Shown piece after piece: positions 32,367 to 44,835 of a stretch of DNA of 64,000 bases. The notes under the pieces are model-generated. The model searched no databases and was not told where the DNA came from. It saw only the letters and a list, made by a program, of their open reading frames with translations. Origin of the DNA: Hemerocallis citrina (Eukaryota > Streptophyta > Magnoliopsida > Asparagales > Asphodelaceae); assembly GCA_017893485.1 (NCBI GenBank), contig CM030361.1:144832941-144896940 (forward strand), in the 5' to 3' direction. A program made the position numbers and the translations under genes. Each line of letters begins with the position of its first letter. Position 1 is the stretch's first letter.

Positions 32367-33359
32367 TGTAAATCATCCTAGGGGGGTGAATAGGATGATT
32401 GTGAGGAATTAAAAAATTAAAAAAATTAAGTTGCAAAGTAAATGAGAAGAGATAAGAAATGCAAACACAGCAAGCACAAGTGACGCAGCGATATAACGTG
32501 GTTCAACCTCCAGGTCTATGTCCACACCACCTACTTATAGCAATTCTCCGCCACAAGCGTTCCACTATACTCAAACCCTTGTATAGTGATTCTCGGATTC
32601 AGGACGAGAGACCTACTACACCCATGGGACTTCTAACACAAGCCCCATCAATCTCACAGAAGTGGAAGAAAAGAAAAACTCAATATCCTTAATGATCCTG
32701 AGTGAAGAAAACAAATAATTATCACACACTCAGATTGATTGTAGAGTTGATTAATTCAGAAGATTTTTCTCAGAGTAATAGGTGAAGAATACACATTGGG
32801 TTCATCCAAATATATAGACGGGGAAGTATATCTATCAAAAATAGAAACGATACATTCCCCAAAAAATGAACTTCGCGAGTTACGATCGACCGCAATAAAG
32901 GGACAGTCGAACGCTCATCTTTAAACGAAAAGTCGGAAGATGAATGGTCGACTGTTTCATTATATTGCTATAACGTGCAGGTCGACTATGGTGCGCTCGA
33001 CCGACACTGAAATATGGTCGACCGCAATCGTGTTGTTCATGACGAATCCACTTTATATTCTTACCATATACTAATCAATTTACAATCAATTTAATACATA
33101 TAAAATCTCACAGATATGGAATCCCAATAACTGATTTTGTTGGCTTTCATGGGCACTAATTAATATGTGCTTCTTTTTTAATAACTTCTTCTTTTACTTG
33201 ATCTTGCAATCCTTCTTTATTGCTTTCCTTCTTTGTTTATTCTTGAATTTCTTTTGAATCTTTTGTTGATATTATTTAATCCTAAAAATCTGAACAACTC
33301 GATTTAAACTTATTAGTATTTATAAGTACGTTTTGTGCACACCAAACTAAGAGTCAACA
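32367..33359 (-). mobile_element. 5' LTR of the SIRE-like copia
   Basis: 993 bp, pair of 25383-26366, ending with the TSD CATAA. Several GTCGAC palindromes are present around 32946-33020, others mutated at the central CpG. Confidence 0.9.
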
Positions 33360-33364
33360 CATAA

Positions 33365-33610
33365 TGCTCTCATTCCATTAAAATAATCCAGAAAATCTTG
33401 CTCTTCTTGTGGTCATGATTTTCAAGAGTAAGGGGAAGACGAAGATTTTCTTCATTTAACGAGAGAAGGGTGTTATGATTATTTCAAGTACTAAAGAAAG
33501 CAGTAAAAATTGATGTAATATCATCTTAGGGGTAAGCTGATCGAAAACAAACTTGGAAGGATTCTGTAATTTAAACTACCAAGTGTTGGGGGGTTTCATG
33601 ACTTTTGCCC
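33365..33610. mobile_element. MITE, right part
   Basis: Right half of the MITE interrupted at 25382. Ends ACTTTTGCCC followed by TAA. Its last 120 bp are the inverted counterpart of 25247-25375. Confidence 0.65.
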
Positions 33611-33613
33611 TAA

Positions 33614-35412
33614 AGCTAATCATCCTATTAAGTATTAACCGCACATAATTAAGTCAAAAATGATATCAATCTTTTTTTTTTTTTTTTGGCTACAAAAATG
33701 ATATCAATCATTTACTAATGCGAACACAGTAAAAAAATTGTAGACATGTACATTATCCCATGTGGGAGAATCTAGTTTTTAACCCTTTCAAATTCCTTGA
33801 AAATCCAACCTGGGGTGCGCAGAACCCGACCCACGCTGAGCATCCACAGTCGTTTGCTTGTTTGTCATTTTTTTCATTTTTTTTTATTGTAGCGCACACA
33901 GTCGTAAGTTATTTTGTGATTTTTTGGAAATTCAGCTACAATAGAAAGGAAAAAATAGCATTCGAAATAGCAAAATGCATATTATAGCTGACGAAACATC
34001 AGGATTATTTAATTATATTTTTAATTAATCGGACGTAACATGATATTTAGTCCGAAGTAAAAAAAAAATTAAAAAACAAATAAATAAACTAGTTAAATGA
34101 ATTTAATTCTTGGAATGAACATGATGTTTTGTCCCATGTCCCAATCCAATTTTTTTATAAAAAAAATTAATTTTGTAAATTTTTAAATTGTTTTTGCAAT
34201 TGTCAAATTGTTTTTGCAAATTTTTTAAATTGTTTTTGCAAATATTTTTTACAAACTATTTTTGATTGAAATTGTTTTTGCAATTTTTTTTTGCAAAAAA
34301 TCCTCCTTAAAACCCGGACGGTTATTTTGAAATTTTTTTCTTCTTTCTTCTTCGGGACGTCCCGTATTTTTTATTAATATTTTCTATGTTTTGGTCTGTA
34401 TAAATTATTTTTTAATGACAGACGCGGTTTCTTTTTTAATGAATTTCTGTATTTTTTTGCCATTCGATGACTGCAGTATTTCGTCAATATAGATCGCCAA
34501 AATATGCATTTTGCAAGGACTGTGGATGCTCTCATATGGTATATGAGTATGTTTAGCCCATAAAAGACAGCCAACCCAGCTCGTGAACGCTCCTATATGT
34601 ACTACTTTCAACTGAATCGATGTAATCAGTAAAAATAGAACCATATATTCATTCTCTTCCACCTTGAATCCCTGCAATATCATAATGTGAATGCAAGCTA
34701 TTAACCATATTTTCCCAGAATTTAATTAGCACCACCCACCCTCAACCTGCACATGTCAACTTAATTACTAGTGATGATAAATGCTAAGCAAAAATAGTTT
34801 CAATTTTCAGATATATACTGAAAGGGGGAAAACTATAGTAATTAAGAACAAATAGATTACAATTGGATAGTAGTATATAAACAGTCTAGATTGTTCTATT
34901 AATTTCTGATTAAGAAAACATCGAGCGCTTTAACCTACAACTAGTGCATGTTATACTAGGATGGCTGTAAATATACAGTCTGGATGTCTTATTAATTTCT
35001 GATCAATAAAACACGGATAGAGAGTGAGAGAGCTTTTACCCACCAATTTTTTTCCACATAAAATGTATACAATGTGGGCCTCACCCCTTAGCTCTCCAAA
35101 AATTAATGTAGTGTAGGTGACTCACAAAACACATTCACATAAACACTTCCACATGCACTCCCACATGTTTGTTTATATTGACTCGGACTCAAATAACACA
35201 ACATATATATATATATATAGTAACTAATTGCTTCTCCACTCTATGTATACATATATATATATACTAAGCTGGCATCCATTCATCCATATGAAGAGCCAAT
35301 AGAAGTCACACCCCTGTCACAAGCTCACCCTTCCAACTATTACTATTACTATTACTATTACTAATACTAAAAAATATTTACAGGAAACAAACATACAAAC
35401 CCCACAACCAAC
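33614..35412. other. Intergenic and upstream region of the ACR gene
   Basis: No gene visible. Imperfect repeats of AAATTGTTTTTGCAA occur at about 34165-34290. TA microsatellites lie near 35205-35265 and an ATT microsatellite at about 35336-35363. Short plus- and minus-strand frames here lack family features. Confidence 0.55.
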
Positions 35413-35420
35413 TATAAATA
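35413..35420 (+). promoter_or_regulatory. Probable TATA box of the ACR gene
   Basis: TATAAATA lies 116 bp before the start codon. It would give a 5' UTR of roughly 90 bp. A CT-rich stretch (TCTTCTTCTTG) directly precedes the ATG, common in plant leaders. Confidence 0.5.
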
Positions 35421-35535
35421 AATTCAGAGTAAGAGGAAGACAAGAAGGAAATAACAGTGTTCTCAGTAACAGAGAAAGCAAAGCAAAGCAAAGCGAAGCC
35501 ACCCTCTTTCTCTTCTTCTTGTTCTTTCCACCATA

Positions 35536-38360
35536 ATGAATTGTGGGTCTTCTCCAATTGACGTGGAAGATGAGTATGAGAAGTTCTTGATCAGAATGAA
35601 CCCCCCAATGTAAGACATCTAACTCTCTCTCTCTCTCTGTTTTTTTCTTTTTTTGGTTAAGTGATTGATTGCTCTTCTTTTCAGAAACTGAATTGGGTTT
35701 CAGTTAAAAGTAGAAAAAAGAATCAAGGTTGATAGAAAGAAAGGGAGCTTTTTGAGGACATGGGTATTGGTTTATCTTGTGGATTTTGATTAGTTTTGAT
35801 TAATATTTTATTATTAACAGGGTTACCGTTGATAACAGTACAAGCAGTAAGTCTACTTTGGTGAAGGTCAGATTTTAATTCCCTGCTCTTTCTTTCTGAA
35901 GTACTACTTCTTTCGAAATTCTGTCTTTTTGACTTTTTTTTATTTTAACGAATTTTTTTTTTTTAATAATTTTTGTTTAAGACAGGTGGATAGTGCTAAT
36001 AAGCATGGGAGTTTACTGGAAGTTGTGCAGGTCTTGAATGATTTGAACCTCACAATCAAAAGGGCTTACATTTCTTCTGATGGGGATTGGTTTATGGATG
36101 GCAAGTTTCTTTCAGATTCAATTATTTATCTTCCATGTTTTTTTATGGGTGTTTCTTTAGTTATAATAAACCCGTGATTTGTGTTCTATTCTTTCATCTT
36201 GCAGTGTTCCATGTTGTAGACCAAGATGGTAATAAGATTTATGATTCCGAAGTCATCGATCGCATTCAACAGGTAATTAAATTCATGTTTGGAGATTTTT
36301 TTTTAAATTTGGATGGTTGATTGGTATAGATATTGGCATTGCAGGAAAGTAACTTGGTTTTGTTTGTGATTTTCTTTTTCTAAACTAATTAAGAAGTGAC
36401 TGTTCACAGTTGGTGTCTAAAGCAATGACAATGCGGACAATTTTTGTATTTAATTTCAAAACTGATCAAATTTAATGGAAAAATGTGGACAAAGTTTGTA
36501 ATCTCTAATGAGGTCGTGGATCTGTTTTATTATAAACTAGCTATTGTGTGATCATCTTTTATTTCTCTTTCTGAAAAATTATCCAAATGTAGACCTCGGC
36601 ACTTGAGAAGGTAGCTTGTTTTAAGTTCGCGATGGTCATTTACTAAGCTTTTTTTTTTTAACAAATTCAGAAGTGATTGATTGTTCATTGTTTTTTTTTT
36701 TTTTTTTTATGGAAATGTGCATGGTTCCATTCTGTTTCGTTGACAGATGTGTAATGTGCTTGTCGTTTTTGTTTCGATATAAATTAATCTCTTAGTTAAA
36801 GACTGTCAATTTGAAACTGATTTCAGAAATAATTAGACTGATCTTTTGAATGCTTAAGATCGAATTGAATAACTTACTTCATTCGAGTGTTGATAGCTTC
36901 AATGTCGCATATTTACAGTCATTATCTGCGAGATCATTCAGCTTCCAATCAAAGAAAAGGTCGGTAGGGTTTCAATCCAGTTCAGGCCACACTTCCATTG
37001 AACTCGTTGGTAGGGACCGGCCAGGACTCCTCTCAGAGATCTTTGCAGTCCTGACCGATCTCAAGTGCAACATTGCAGCAGCCGAGGTGTGGACACACAA
37101 CTCAAGAATGGCCTCGGTCGTCTACATCACCGATGAATCCACTGGAGCTCCAATCAGTGACCCTGATCGAATTGGCACTATTAAGCGACTCCTGAACTAC
37201 GTTCTCAAAGGGAGTAGGGAGCGCAATGCCAGGACTTGTATCACAATGGGGGGAACACATACTGAAAGGAGGCTGCACCAAATGATGTATGCAGATAGGG
37301 ACTATGATAGAGAAGGCGGGGGTGACAGGGTTAATGCTTGTGTGACTGTGGAGAATTGTACGGATAAAGAGTATACAGTTGTGTATGTGCGGTGTAAGGA
37401 TCGGCCAAAGTTGTTCTTCGATACTGTGTGCACTCTTACTGACATGCAGTACGTTGTGTTCCATGGAACTGTCATATCGGAAGGACCTGATGCTGATCAG
37501 GTGAGCGCTTTTAAATCTTTAAAATGTTTTTTTAACTTCACGGTGTGATTTTAATTTCAGTTCAGCCTTTCATGTACAAAGCTTTCATGCCTAAATACGA
37601 TGCAGTCATGTACATAAATACCATTTAGGAAAGGAAATCTTTTAACTCTTATTCTCATTAACCTTCTCACTAGCTACAACAAGTATTTATTAATGCATGA
37701 AAATTTCTCCGTTCACATATCTGGAAGTCAAATTCATAGCAGAGATCATCTTCTCCTGAATTTGTAGGAATACTATATTAGGCACATTGATGGAAGGACG
37801 GTCAGATCAGAAGGAGAGAAGCAACGATTAGTCGACTGTCTGGAAGCTGCAATCAGAAGACGAAGCAATGAGGTATTATAACATCATGTGTATAAATTAA
37901 TTTTTGTCGCAAATGTACCACTAAACTCTAGTACACTAGTATATATGATGAGTATTCTCCTTTATCTAGTATGAAACTTCGATTTTCTATCAATCTGCAG
38001 GGACTAAAGCTAGAACTCTGCATGGATGACAGAGTTGGTCTGCTATCAGATGTGACGCGAATCTTCAGAGAGCACGGACTGAATGTGACTCAAGCTGAAG
38101 TATCTACAAGAGGGTCTCAAGCAGTGAATGTCTTCTATGTTACTGATGCATCAGGATCCGGTACAGTTCAACCACAAACAATTGAAGCTGTGAGGAACCA
38201 GATTGGGGAGACTGTTCTGTTTGTGAAAAATGAATATGGCTCAAAGTCTCCAAATGAGGAAGGGGGGAAGTTTTCTTTCGGAAATCTGTTCAGAACAAGG
38301 TCGGAGAAGTTCCTCTATAACCTGGGTCTGATTCGATCTTATTCTGGAGGTGAAATGTAA
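35536..38360 (+). CDS. ACT domain repeat (ACR) protein, seven coding exons
   Basis: Exons by splice sites and frame: 35536-35609, 35821-35866, 35986-36100, 36205-36272, 36919-37500, 37768-37872, 38001-38360; together 1350 nt, 449 residues plus stop. Four ACT domains: about 40-110 ([20 protein letters not shown]), 125-195 ([20 protein letters not shown]), 253-325 ([18 protein letters not shown]) and 332-405 ([20 protein letters not shown]). The N-terminus ([13 protein letters not shown]) and C-terminus (LFRTR...NLGLIRSYS) are typical of plant ACR3/4/5-type proteins. ACT domains usually bind amino acids; plant ACRs have no catalytic domain and are thought to be regulatory or sensor proteins. 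Exon 3 appears to end at a GC donor (GATG|GCAAGT); all other introns are GT-AG. No disruption is seen, so this looks like a working gene. The exact ACR paralogue is uncertain. Confidence 0.93.
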
Positions 38361-39149
38361 CATGATAGTGGCAGTGTAATTTTTAGAAATTTTAAGAGGA
38401 GAGGAGTACTTTGTTCGATCTTGTGATTATAAAAGAGCTCATTACCTCAACTGTGACTTGTCATAAACTGATAACCAGAGTACTAGATCAAAATGAAAAG
38501 CAGGAATTGCCATGTTTTCTATTCTTTCTTCCGTCATTAAACTTTAATACAAACTGTTTAAAACATCTTTAAAATACAAATTTCCTTTTATTCTCAACTG
38601 GCAATTGAATGAATCAGCTCCAGAAATGAGGAATATATAAACTTTATTTAAAAGTTGCTAAACTTTTTTTTTCCTCTCTCTTTTAGATTTTGGAAGATGA
38701 TGTGATCCAAAAAGACAACAAATTTCTATTGTTTAATTAAGTGTTCCTTTCAGTTTCAAACAAGAATATCCCTATCAAAGTTGGCTGCTTTACATGGCAA
38801 AAGAAGAGGTTGACCAATTGAGAATCTTGATATTTTTCTTTTTAAGTACTTGAATACTTTATTAGATAAACACTCCACAAAGTTGGCTTCTTAAACTTTG
38901 TAAAGCCAGGGTTTTATATGAAGTAAATAAAACCATATGTAAACACTTGAAAGGAAATGGATGTTCCTTCCAATAGGTGGCAACCGTGGCATTCCATCAT
39001 TTGCATTCTCTTTTGAACAAGAAATGGATGTTCTCTGTGGAAATATTATATTATCATCACCTAAGTATTTTTGGGGCCCTATAATACTTTAATATAGGGA
39101 AATTAAATTACAAGAGGAATTTAAATTATGCTTTGTTTCATGTGAATTG
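38361..39149. other. 3' UTR and intergenic DNA after the ACR gene
   Basis: AT-rich. Possible polyadenylation signals (ATAAAAG near 38430; AATGAAAAG near 38494). No ORF with family features. Confidence 0.5.
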
Positions 39150-39862
39150 TGTTGGATTTATATCTTGCATACTATGTTAGATACGAAGACAATGACACGA
39201 TGGAGGGATCGAGACGATTGGAGATGAAGTGGAGGCAAAAGGAAACAGCAACAGGAGGAGTTGCGGTGAACCGATCTATGGACGGTCGACCGCCCGACTG
39301 TACAGACTTCCCACGAGGGAGACGGCCAACCGAGTGCGGCTGAAGCAGACTTCCGGTGTGGGTCTAGGTGACTTCACTGAAGCCCGAACGTGCACTTCAA
39401 GTTAGATCGTGTGGCTCTTATCGTAGGGTTATCTCTTTTATAATATCTAATGGCTATTGTATCAAGATATTAACTTAGGGTTTCTCTAGATTGCTATATA
39501 TTATTATTATTGGCCTCTACTGAGAGCCAAGAGAGAGAGTACTTCATTAAAGAGAGTATGAGAGTTTCTCCAATTGTAAACAACTAGTATTTGCTGGTGA
39601 GGCTTGAGAGAGGGTCGTAGTGAGAATTGTAATATTCTTGTATATTCTCTAGTTGAATAACATTTCGGTTCCTTCTTCCCCGAATTAAGGCGAAAGCCCC
39701 AACCGGGACAAACTTGTGTGTGCTTTGGTATGTTTGGTATGATCTAGTTTCGCTTGGTGGTTTGTGTTGATTGCATCGTATAACTCAACAAGATCTTCGG
39801 ATGGGAAGAGTTCCACTAATTTCCTAACAAGTGGTGTCGTTGTACCGCTTGTTTCCCTAACA
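39150..39862 (+). mobile_element. 5' LTR of copia element 1
   Basis: Pair of 44836-45576. GTCGAC at 39285. Confidence 0.88.
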
Positions 39863-39864
39863 AT

Positions 39865-39876
39865 TGGTATTAGAAC
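39865..39876 (+). promoter_or_regulatory. Primer binding site of copia element 1
   Basis: TGGTATTAGAAC lies two bases after the LTR; a slightly mutated Met-tRNA PBS. Confidence 0.8.
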
Positions 39877-39914
39877 AAATAGGTTCGTGGGTTTGCTCGT
39901 GTTCCTTGGAGAAA

Positions 39915-40735
39915 ATGGCAGATCAGATCACAAAGATCAAACAATTCGAATGTAAGATCAATTTTGATCTCTTGAAGGAGGACATGCATGAAGTATCGAT
40001 TCAACAGGACTTGGATCTAGTCCTAAGAGGAGGTAAAGGGAGACCAATCGACACAAAGCAGGAAAATTGAAAGGAGATCTATTCAGAAGCCTTGGATCTA
40101 ATCCAGATGTCATTGATGAACGAAATCAGGTATAGGAGAAGCACGGCGAGTCTTTGGGCAAGATTCAGAACTGACTACTCAAGATCGTCGTTACAGAGTC
40201 AAATGTACCAAAAAGAAAAGTTGTGGGGTTACTTAATGAAGAACAGTCCCTCACTTCTAGATCATAGAGTGGAATTCAATATGGAGTTATCTAAACTGAA
40301 GGCAATCAACGCAGATGATTTGAATTCTTCCAACTTGATATATTCACCACCAAATTCATCCAACATGATAACCGTGCTAGACGATAAATCTACCAATGTG
40401 AAGTTTTCTATAGCAGGTATGATCAAGAGGTTGGAGGATGATGCACTTAGGAAGGAGAGTCAGAAATCGGCGTCAAACTCTGTGAGTCACTTGGAGGTGG
40501 ATTGTACTTCGAATGGAAGGAAAAGTGTATGTAGGGGTAAGGTCTATAGCTACCAGTACAAAGGGATTGGGCATTACATGAGAGACTACTGCATGCAGTT
40601 GAGCCAAATAGGCGCCAATTCCAGTGCCGTTGAATCAGGTGATGGCTTAAATAGTGCTTTCGTTTTAAGTTCCTTAGATGTGAACTGCGGTTGTTTTTTT
40701 GATTCAGTTAGTTCTTCTCAAGTTTGATCCAAGAG
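39915..40735 (+). pseudogene. Gag remnant of copia element 1
   Basis: Starts MADQITKIKQFE, as in many copia gags, with a stop at 40068-40070. A second open stretch (40092-40727) carries LWARFRTDY and a degraded zinc knuckle (SYQYKGIGHYMRDYC, two Cys lost) near 40550. About 270 residues in all, shorter than an intact gag, with a segment missing in the middle. Confidence 0.75.
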
Positions 40736-40854
40736 GGAGATGGTTTCTACTTACAAGTTTGCATCATGTCGTTGTGTGAGAACGAAGATTGATAAGATTT
40801 GTGAAATGAGGTGTGAGAGAACAACAGAGTTGAAGATGACAGGCGGAAGGGGAC

Positions 40855-43800
40855 TGTAACCCCTGTTCTCCATTTTCTGTATTTTTGGATGTATTTTTCT
40901 TTTTGGGTATTTATTCATCTTGAATCTCTCTTTTTTAACCGTGTATTGAATCTTTTTTTTCTATATATTCATTTATTTGATTTTTTCGCCTTATTTGAAC
41001 TTCTTGATTCAATTTCCTGTCTACTTAATTCATCTCTGATTTATCGAGCTATTATATTTGATCCCCATTAATAATTGTTAATGTCCTATTTTTTTTATTC
41101 ATTTTGTTCCCATTTTATTGTTGGATCTTTTGAATTAGACCCTAAATAAAAACCCTATTAGATCCCTACCTAATTAAACCCATTATCGCCCATTACTGTT
41201 AATACCCTAAACCCATCACTTTATATATATATACATCCTGTATACCCCTACCCGTTCATTCCTATACCCTAGCCACCATCTAACCTGCACTTCCGAAACC
41301 CTACCTCCTGCTCTTCTAAACCCATCCCTCGTCTCCCTGTGCTTTCCCGACTCTTCAATCCACTCCTGACCTCCCCCTCATCCCTCATTCCGACTACCCT
41401 CCACAGTGACAGCCAGTCTCCACCCTTCGACAGCCGGACGCTCCTTCCCCTGTGCTCCCTGCAGCACCCCCTCGTCCCCTGCCTCCTGTCACAACCTCAC
41501 AGCGATGCAGCTAACCCAGCGCCAGCGACCCCTGCACTGTGCTCCGACTGACAGCAGCAACCGCAGCACAGTAGCGCTAACGTTGTCTGCCGTCTCTCTT
41601 GGCGAGTGCACCCACTGTCGTTGCTTGGCATTGTGTGCTGTGTGTTGGTCTCGAGTTTGTGATCATGTGTTCGTGAGTCATTCGTTGAGTTCGTGCTCGG
41701 GAATTCGTTCCTGTTATTCTCGCTCTTTGCTTCGTTTCTGCCGTCGACTCTAAGACAAGTAACTTGTATAATTTCTATTTGCATATACAAGTAGTAAATA
41801 CCACTTGTAGTGTAGTTGTGTTCTAGAGACAATTCTTGTACAAAACCCCTGTTATATCTTGTCTCTATGTGTTGATTTGCCCGGAGTTATCTCATTACAC
41901 ACCCGACATGAAATTTAACCTAGATCTACTAATTCATGTTGCATATATGTATGTTGGTTGTGATCCATTAGTTGTTGTGTGAATCTTGCATGCTTGACGT
42001 GTACTGGTAGTATATCATGTTGTAGATCTGTTAAATACCCTATATCATGTTGCTTGGATATCTAGTATACCCTATTTCATATTTTTTTATGATTTGGATG
42101 TGTTTCATATGATCTAGTTGACTTTTTGCATGAAGAATAATTTTGTCCTTGTTGTTACCCCGTTTTTGTCCAGTATTTTAGACCCTATTAAGGTCAGTAT
42201 ATGAAAATTATTTGTGAATATGAATTATAGAGAATTTTGTCTACTTTCCAGAATTTCTGACAGAGCTCAATTTCGATTTGTGAGTTGCAAGTTATTGCTG
42301 TTTTAATACAGATGTGTAGAAAATTTCAGATTCTATTTTATATGAATTCTGTATGATAATTTATTTTTATACTGATGATAAAGATAATATTTTGATCCAA
42401 TATTTTGTTGAGTACAACTAGACTTGATTGGGATTAACCTCTAATTTTTTGTGATTTAATTGATGACTTTTACAAACTATTCTATACTTGCAAACAACTA
42501 CTATACTTGCAGAATTTTCATGATGTTCAGGTAAAGAACCTTAATTTCAACCTGATTATATTTGCTGTTTATAAAAACTTTGTGAATATGAATTGTAGCC
42601 TACTGTATCTATTTTATCACCCTTTTGATGTATCTGGATTTCAATTTATATTTTGTAATCTATTTCTGTTTTAGTACTGCTGTGTCAAGAGTTTCAGATC
42701 TACAAATCTTCTGTATCTTGCTGCCTTCTAATTTTATTTGAGTATACTATCTATGTTGAAAAATTATGAAAATTTATTTGCTGATACTAAACATACTAGG
42801 GAATACTCCAGATTTTTCTTGGATTTAATCAGTAAGTTTTTATGCCGTTTTCCAATTTATGAATACAAACTTCTGATTTCTGGCTGAACACGTTTTCTGG
42901 ATACAATTCTGTTTTGAGTAATGTTTTTTGTGAAATACCATATGACTTATATATATTTGCTGGATTCAGCCGAGAGTTTATTTTTCAGATTTTCTGACGG
43001 ATCCAAGTTTGCATGTTTGTGTCAACGGGAATCACAGATTTTGGTGCAGTACTGTCTAGCTGTCCTGAACTAGAATTTTTGTTGTCCTACCCTTTTATGA
43101 GTTGTCTTTCATCTATACATATTTATCTTTCATCCTGAACCTGTTACTTGTTTAGGTCATGTTATTCTTGCCCTTTTTTGTGACACATACATGCCTGTTT
43201 GATAATAATAACGAATAACCAAGTCGGAGTTATGGAAAGATCTAGTAGTGGATAATATAGAAATGTGTACTTGGAAAGGGGGCTCGTGTTTCCCACATAA
43301 TTATCTGTTATCTGTTACGTATTCATAACTACATGATACACGATTCTGTTATCTGATTACCTGACTACACACTTTCCTATAGGAAGGTGTACTCAGAAGA
43401 GAACCCATAGGTTCTATCTGTCTGTATCTGTTATCTGATTATCTGATACCTGAGCACATGGCTCTATACAGTCCACTACGAAATCTAAACGCAAACTTTT
43501 TTGAATGTAGCAATCATGTGGTAAATGGATGGGACACATGAAGTGCTACCTAGATAGAAATAAATACAAGATTTGACATAACATGACACCTGTTACATGC
43601 TACCTGACATCTGTTATCTGTTAATCTGTTTGCATGACACCTGACATCTGTTATCTGTTTACCTGTTTGCATGATACTTGACATCTGTTACATATTATCT
43701 GTACCTGTTAGCACACCATGTTACTTGATTCTGTTTTTCTAATTCATGTTAGACATTCTGTTTTGCTCTTTCATATATACTCCAAGTTATGTTTGTTTTC

Positions 43801-44294
43801 GTTGTTACTCTATATTTGTTTATCTTTTTCTGTACTTGTGTCTGCACTACAAGTAAGCCCGTAACTTGCATTGACAGGCGTTTTGTTTCCTTTTCCTTTT
43901 TTCTGCAATTTATTTAATTGCAGATTTTGGTGATCAGCTGCCGATAGAGTAGGTGATCAAAGATTTTAATTATTGGAGTTCTTGCTATATTTACTTTCCT
44001 GCTATTCTTGAATAAATATATTTGCTACATGAATTTGTATTGGGTAGTATGGCCCAGAATTATTGGCTTGTTCAGATCTGGTTTATTTGAGATTATTAAA
44101 TTTTGTTTCAAGTAAATTCTGTTGGTATATTGATTCATTCATGCATGTGTGGTTGATTTCTCCTCGTTTACTTCTTGTTATTTCTGTGAAATGTTGTAAA
44201 AATCCTAATAACTTATGGGTAATGAAAATTATTCGCTAGACTTAGTCACGTATCTGTATTCCGTATTCTCTTTTTAGGAAGCGGGGGCATGACA
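40855..44294 (+). mobile_element. Solo LTR, 3.44 kb, probably of a chromovirus
   Basis: Begins TGTAACCCCTG, ends GGGGGCATGACA, and is flanked by a perfect 5-bp TSD GGGAC (40850-40854 and 44295-44299). It contains no gag-pol. Its ends resemble those of the Tekay-type element (TGTAATACCC...GGGGCGTTACA) and its length is similar. A TATA-rich stretch lies at about 41222-41233, followed by a CT-rich leader. It most likely arose by LTR-LTR recombination after insertion. The orientation is a guess from the TATA box. ORFs near 41339-41753 are in the CT-rich leader and not convincing genes. Confidence 0.8.
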
Positions 44295-44299
44295 GGGAC

Positions 44300-44835
44300 A
44301 CACACTAGAGGAGCGCATGTATATTCCTTTGATGAAACAGAGCCTTTTATCCATGAGAACTCTTGAAGATATGCACTGCGAGTACACAGATCCAGATGGA
44401 GTTCGATCAGTATGAGAAAGTTATCATAAGGTGATGAAGGGTGGGAGAGGGATTGAGCAGAGTCAGCACAACCTCTACCAGCTTTGTGGAAACAGGAAAC
44501 TTTGGCCAAGTGGTTTGAAGCTCATTGTTCATAAAGCACTATCTAGTTTTCTATCACTAGAATCATCCGAGCGAGACTGCAACATTTGAATATTGTCAAA
44601 ATGTGCAAAGAGCCTCGAGGTAAGTGGAGTTCGTATGGAGGCTGGCACCTCCATGATTACATCTACTGGGGTTTACCCTTGAGGGAGGGCATACAGCGTG
44701 GGAAAAACCAGTGGATGTAGATTCAATTAGCAGAAGCCACAAAACCAAGTTGTTTGTAAGATGAGAATAAAAAGAGTCTAGAAGGCTTTAAATCACATAG
44801 GTATGGATACACAGTATGCAATCCAAGGTGAAAAT
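44300..44835 (+). pseudogene. Rest of copia element 1 interior (GAG-pre-integrase remnant and 3' UTR)
   Basis: Aligns by eye with 46810-47329 of element 2 (for example GAAGCTCATTGTTC, CACTAGAATCA, AGTGGAGTTC). It holds the remains of a sequence resembling the better preserved LKENLISLGTFEARGCKY stretch of element 2. Ends with a PPT-like CCAAGGTGAAAAT before the LTR. Many stops. Confidence 0.65.

Larger units (their letters stand above)
25383..33359 (-). mobile_element. Ty1/copia element, probably SIRE-like, degraded
   Basis: LTRs at 25383-26366 and 32367-33359 begin TGTAAATCA and end AACA. TSDs CATAA at 25378-25382 and 33360-33364. A Met-tRNA PBS lies beside the right LTR and a PPT beside the left LTR, so the element reads right to left. 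Gag-pol is on the minus strand in many short frames with stops. The LTRs differ at many sites, so it is older than the two young elements in this window. Confidence 0.9.

Noticed and set aside
41339..41832. Protein genes in the CT-rich part of the 3.44-kb insertion
   Set aside because: Low-complexity, no family motif, and inside a sequence bounded by LTR ends and a TSD; better explained as LTR leader.
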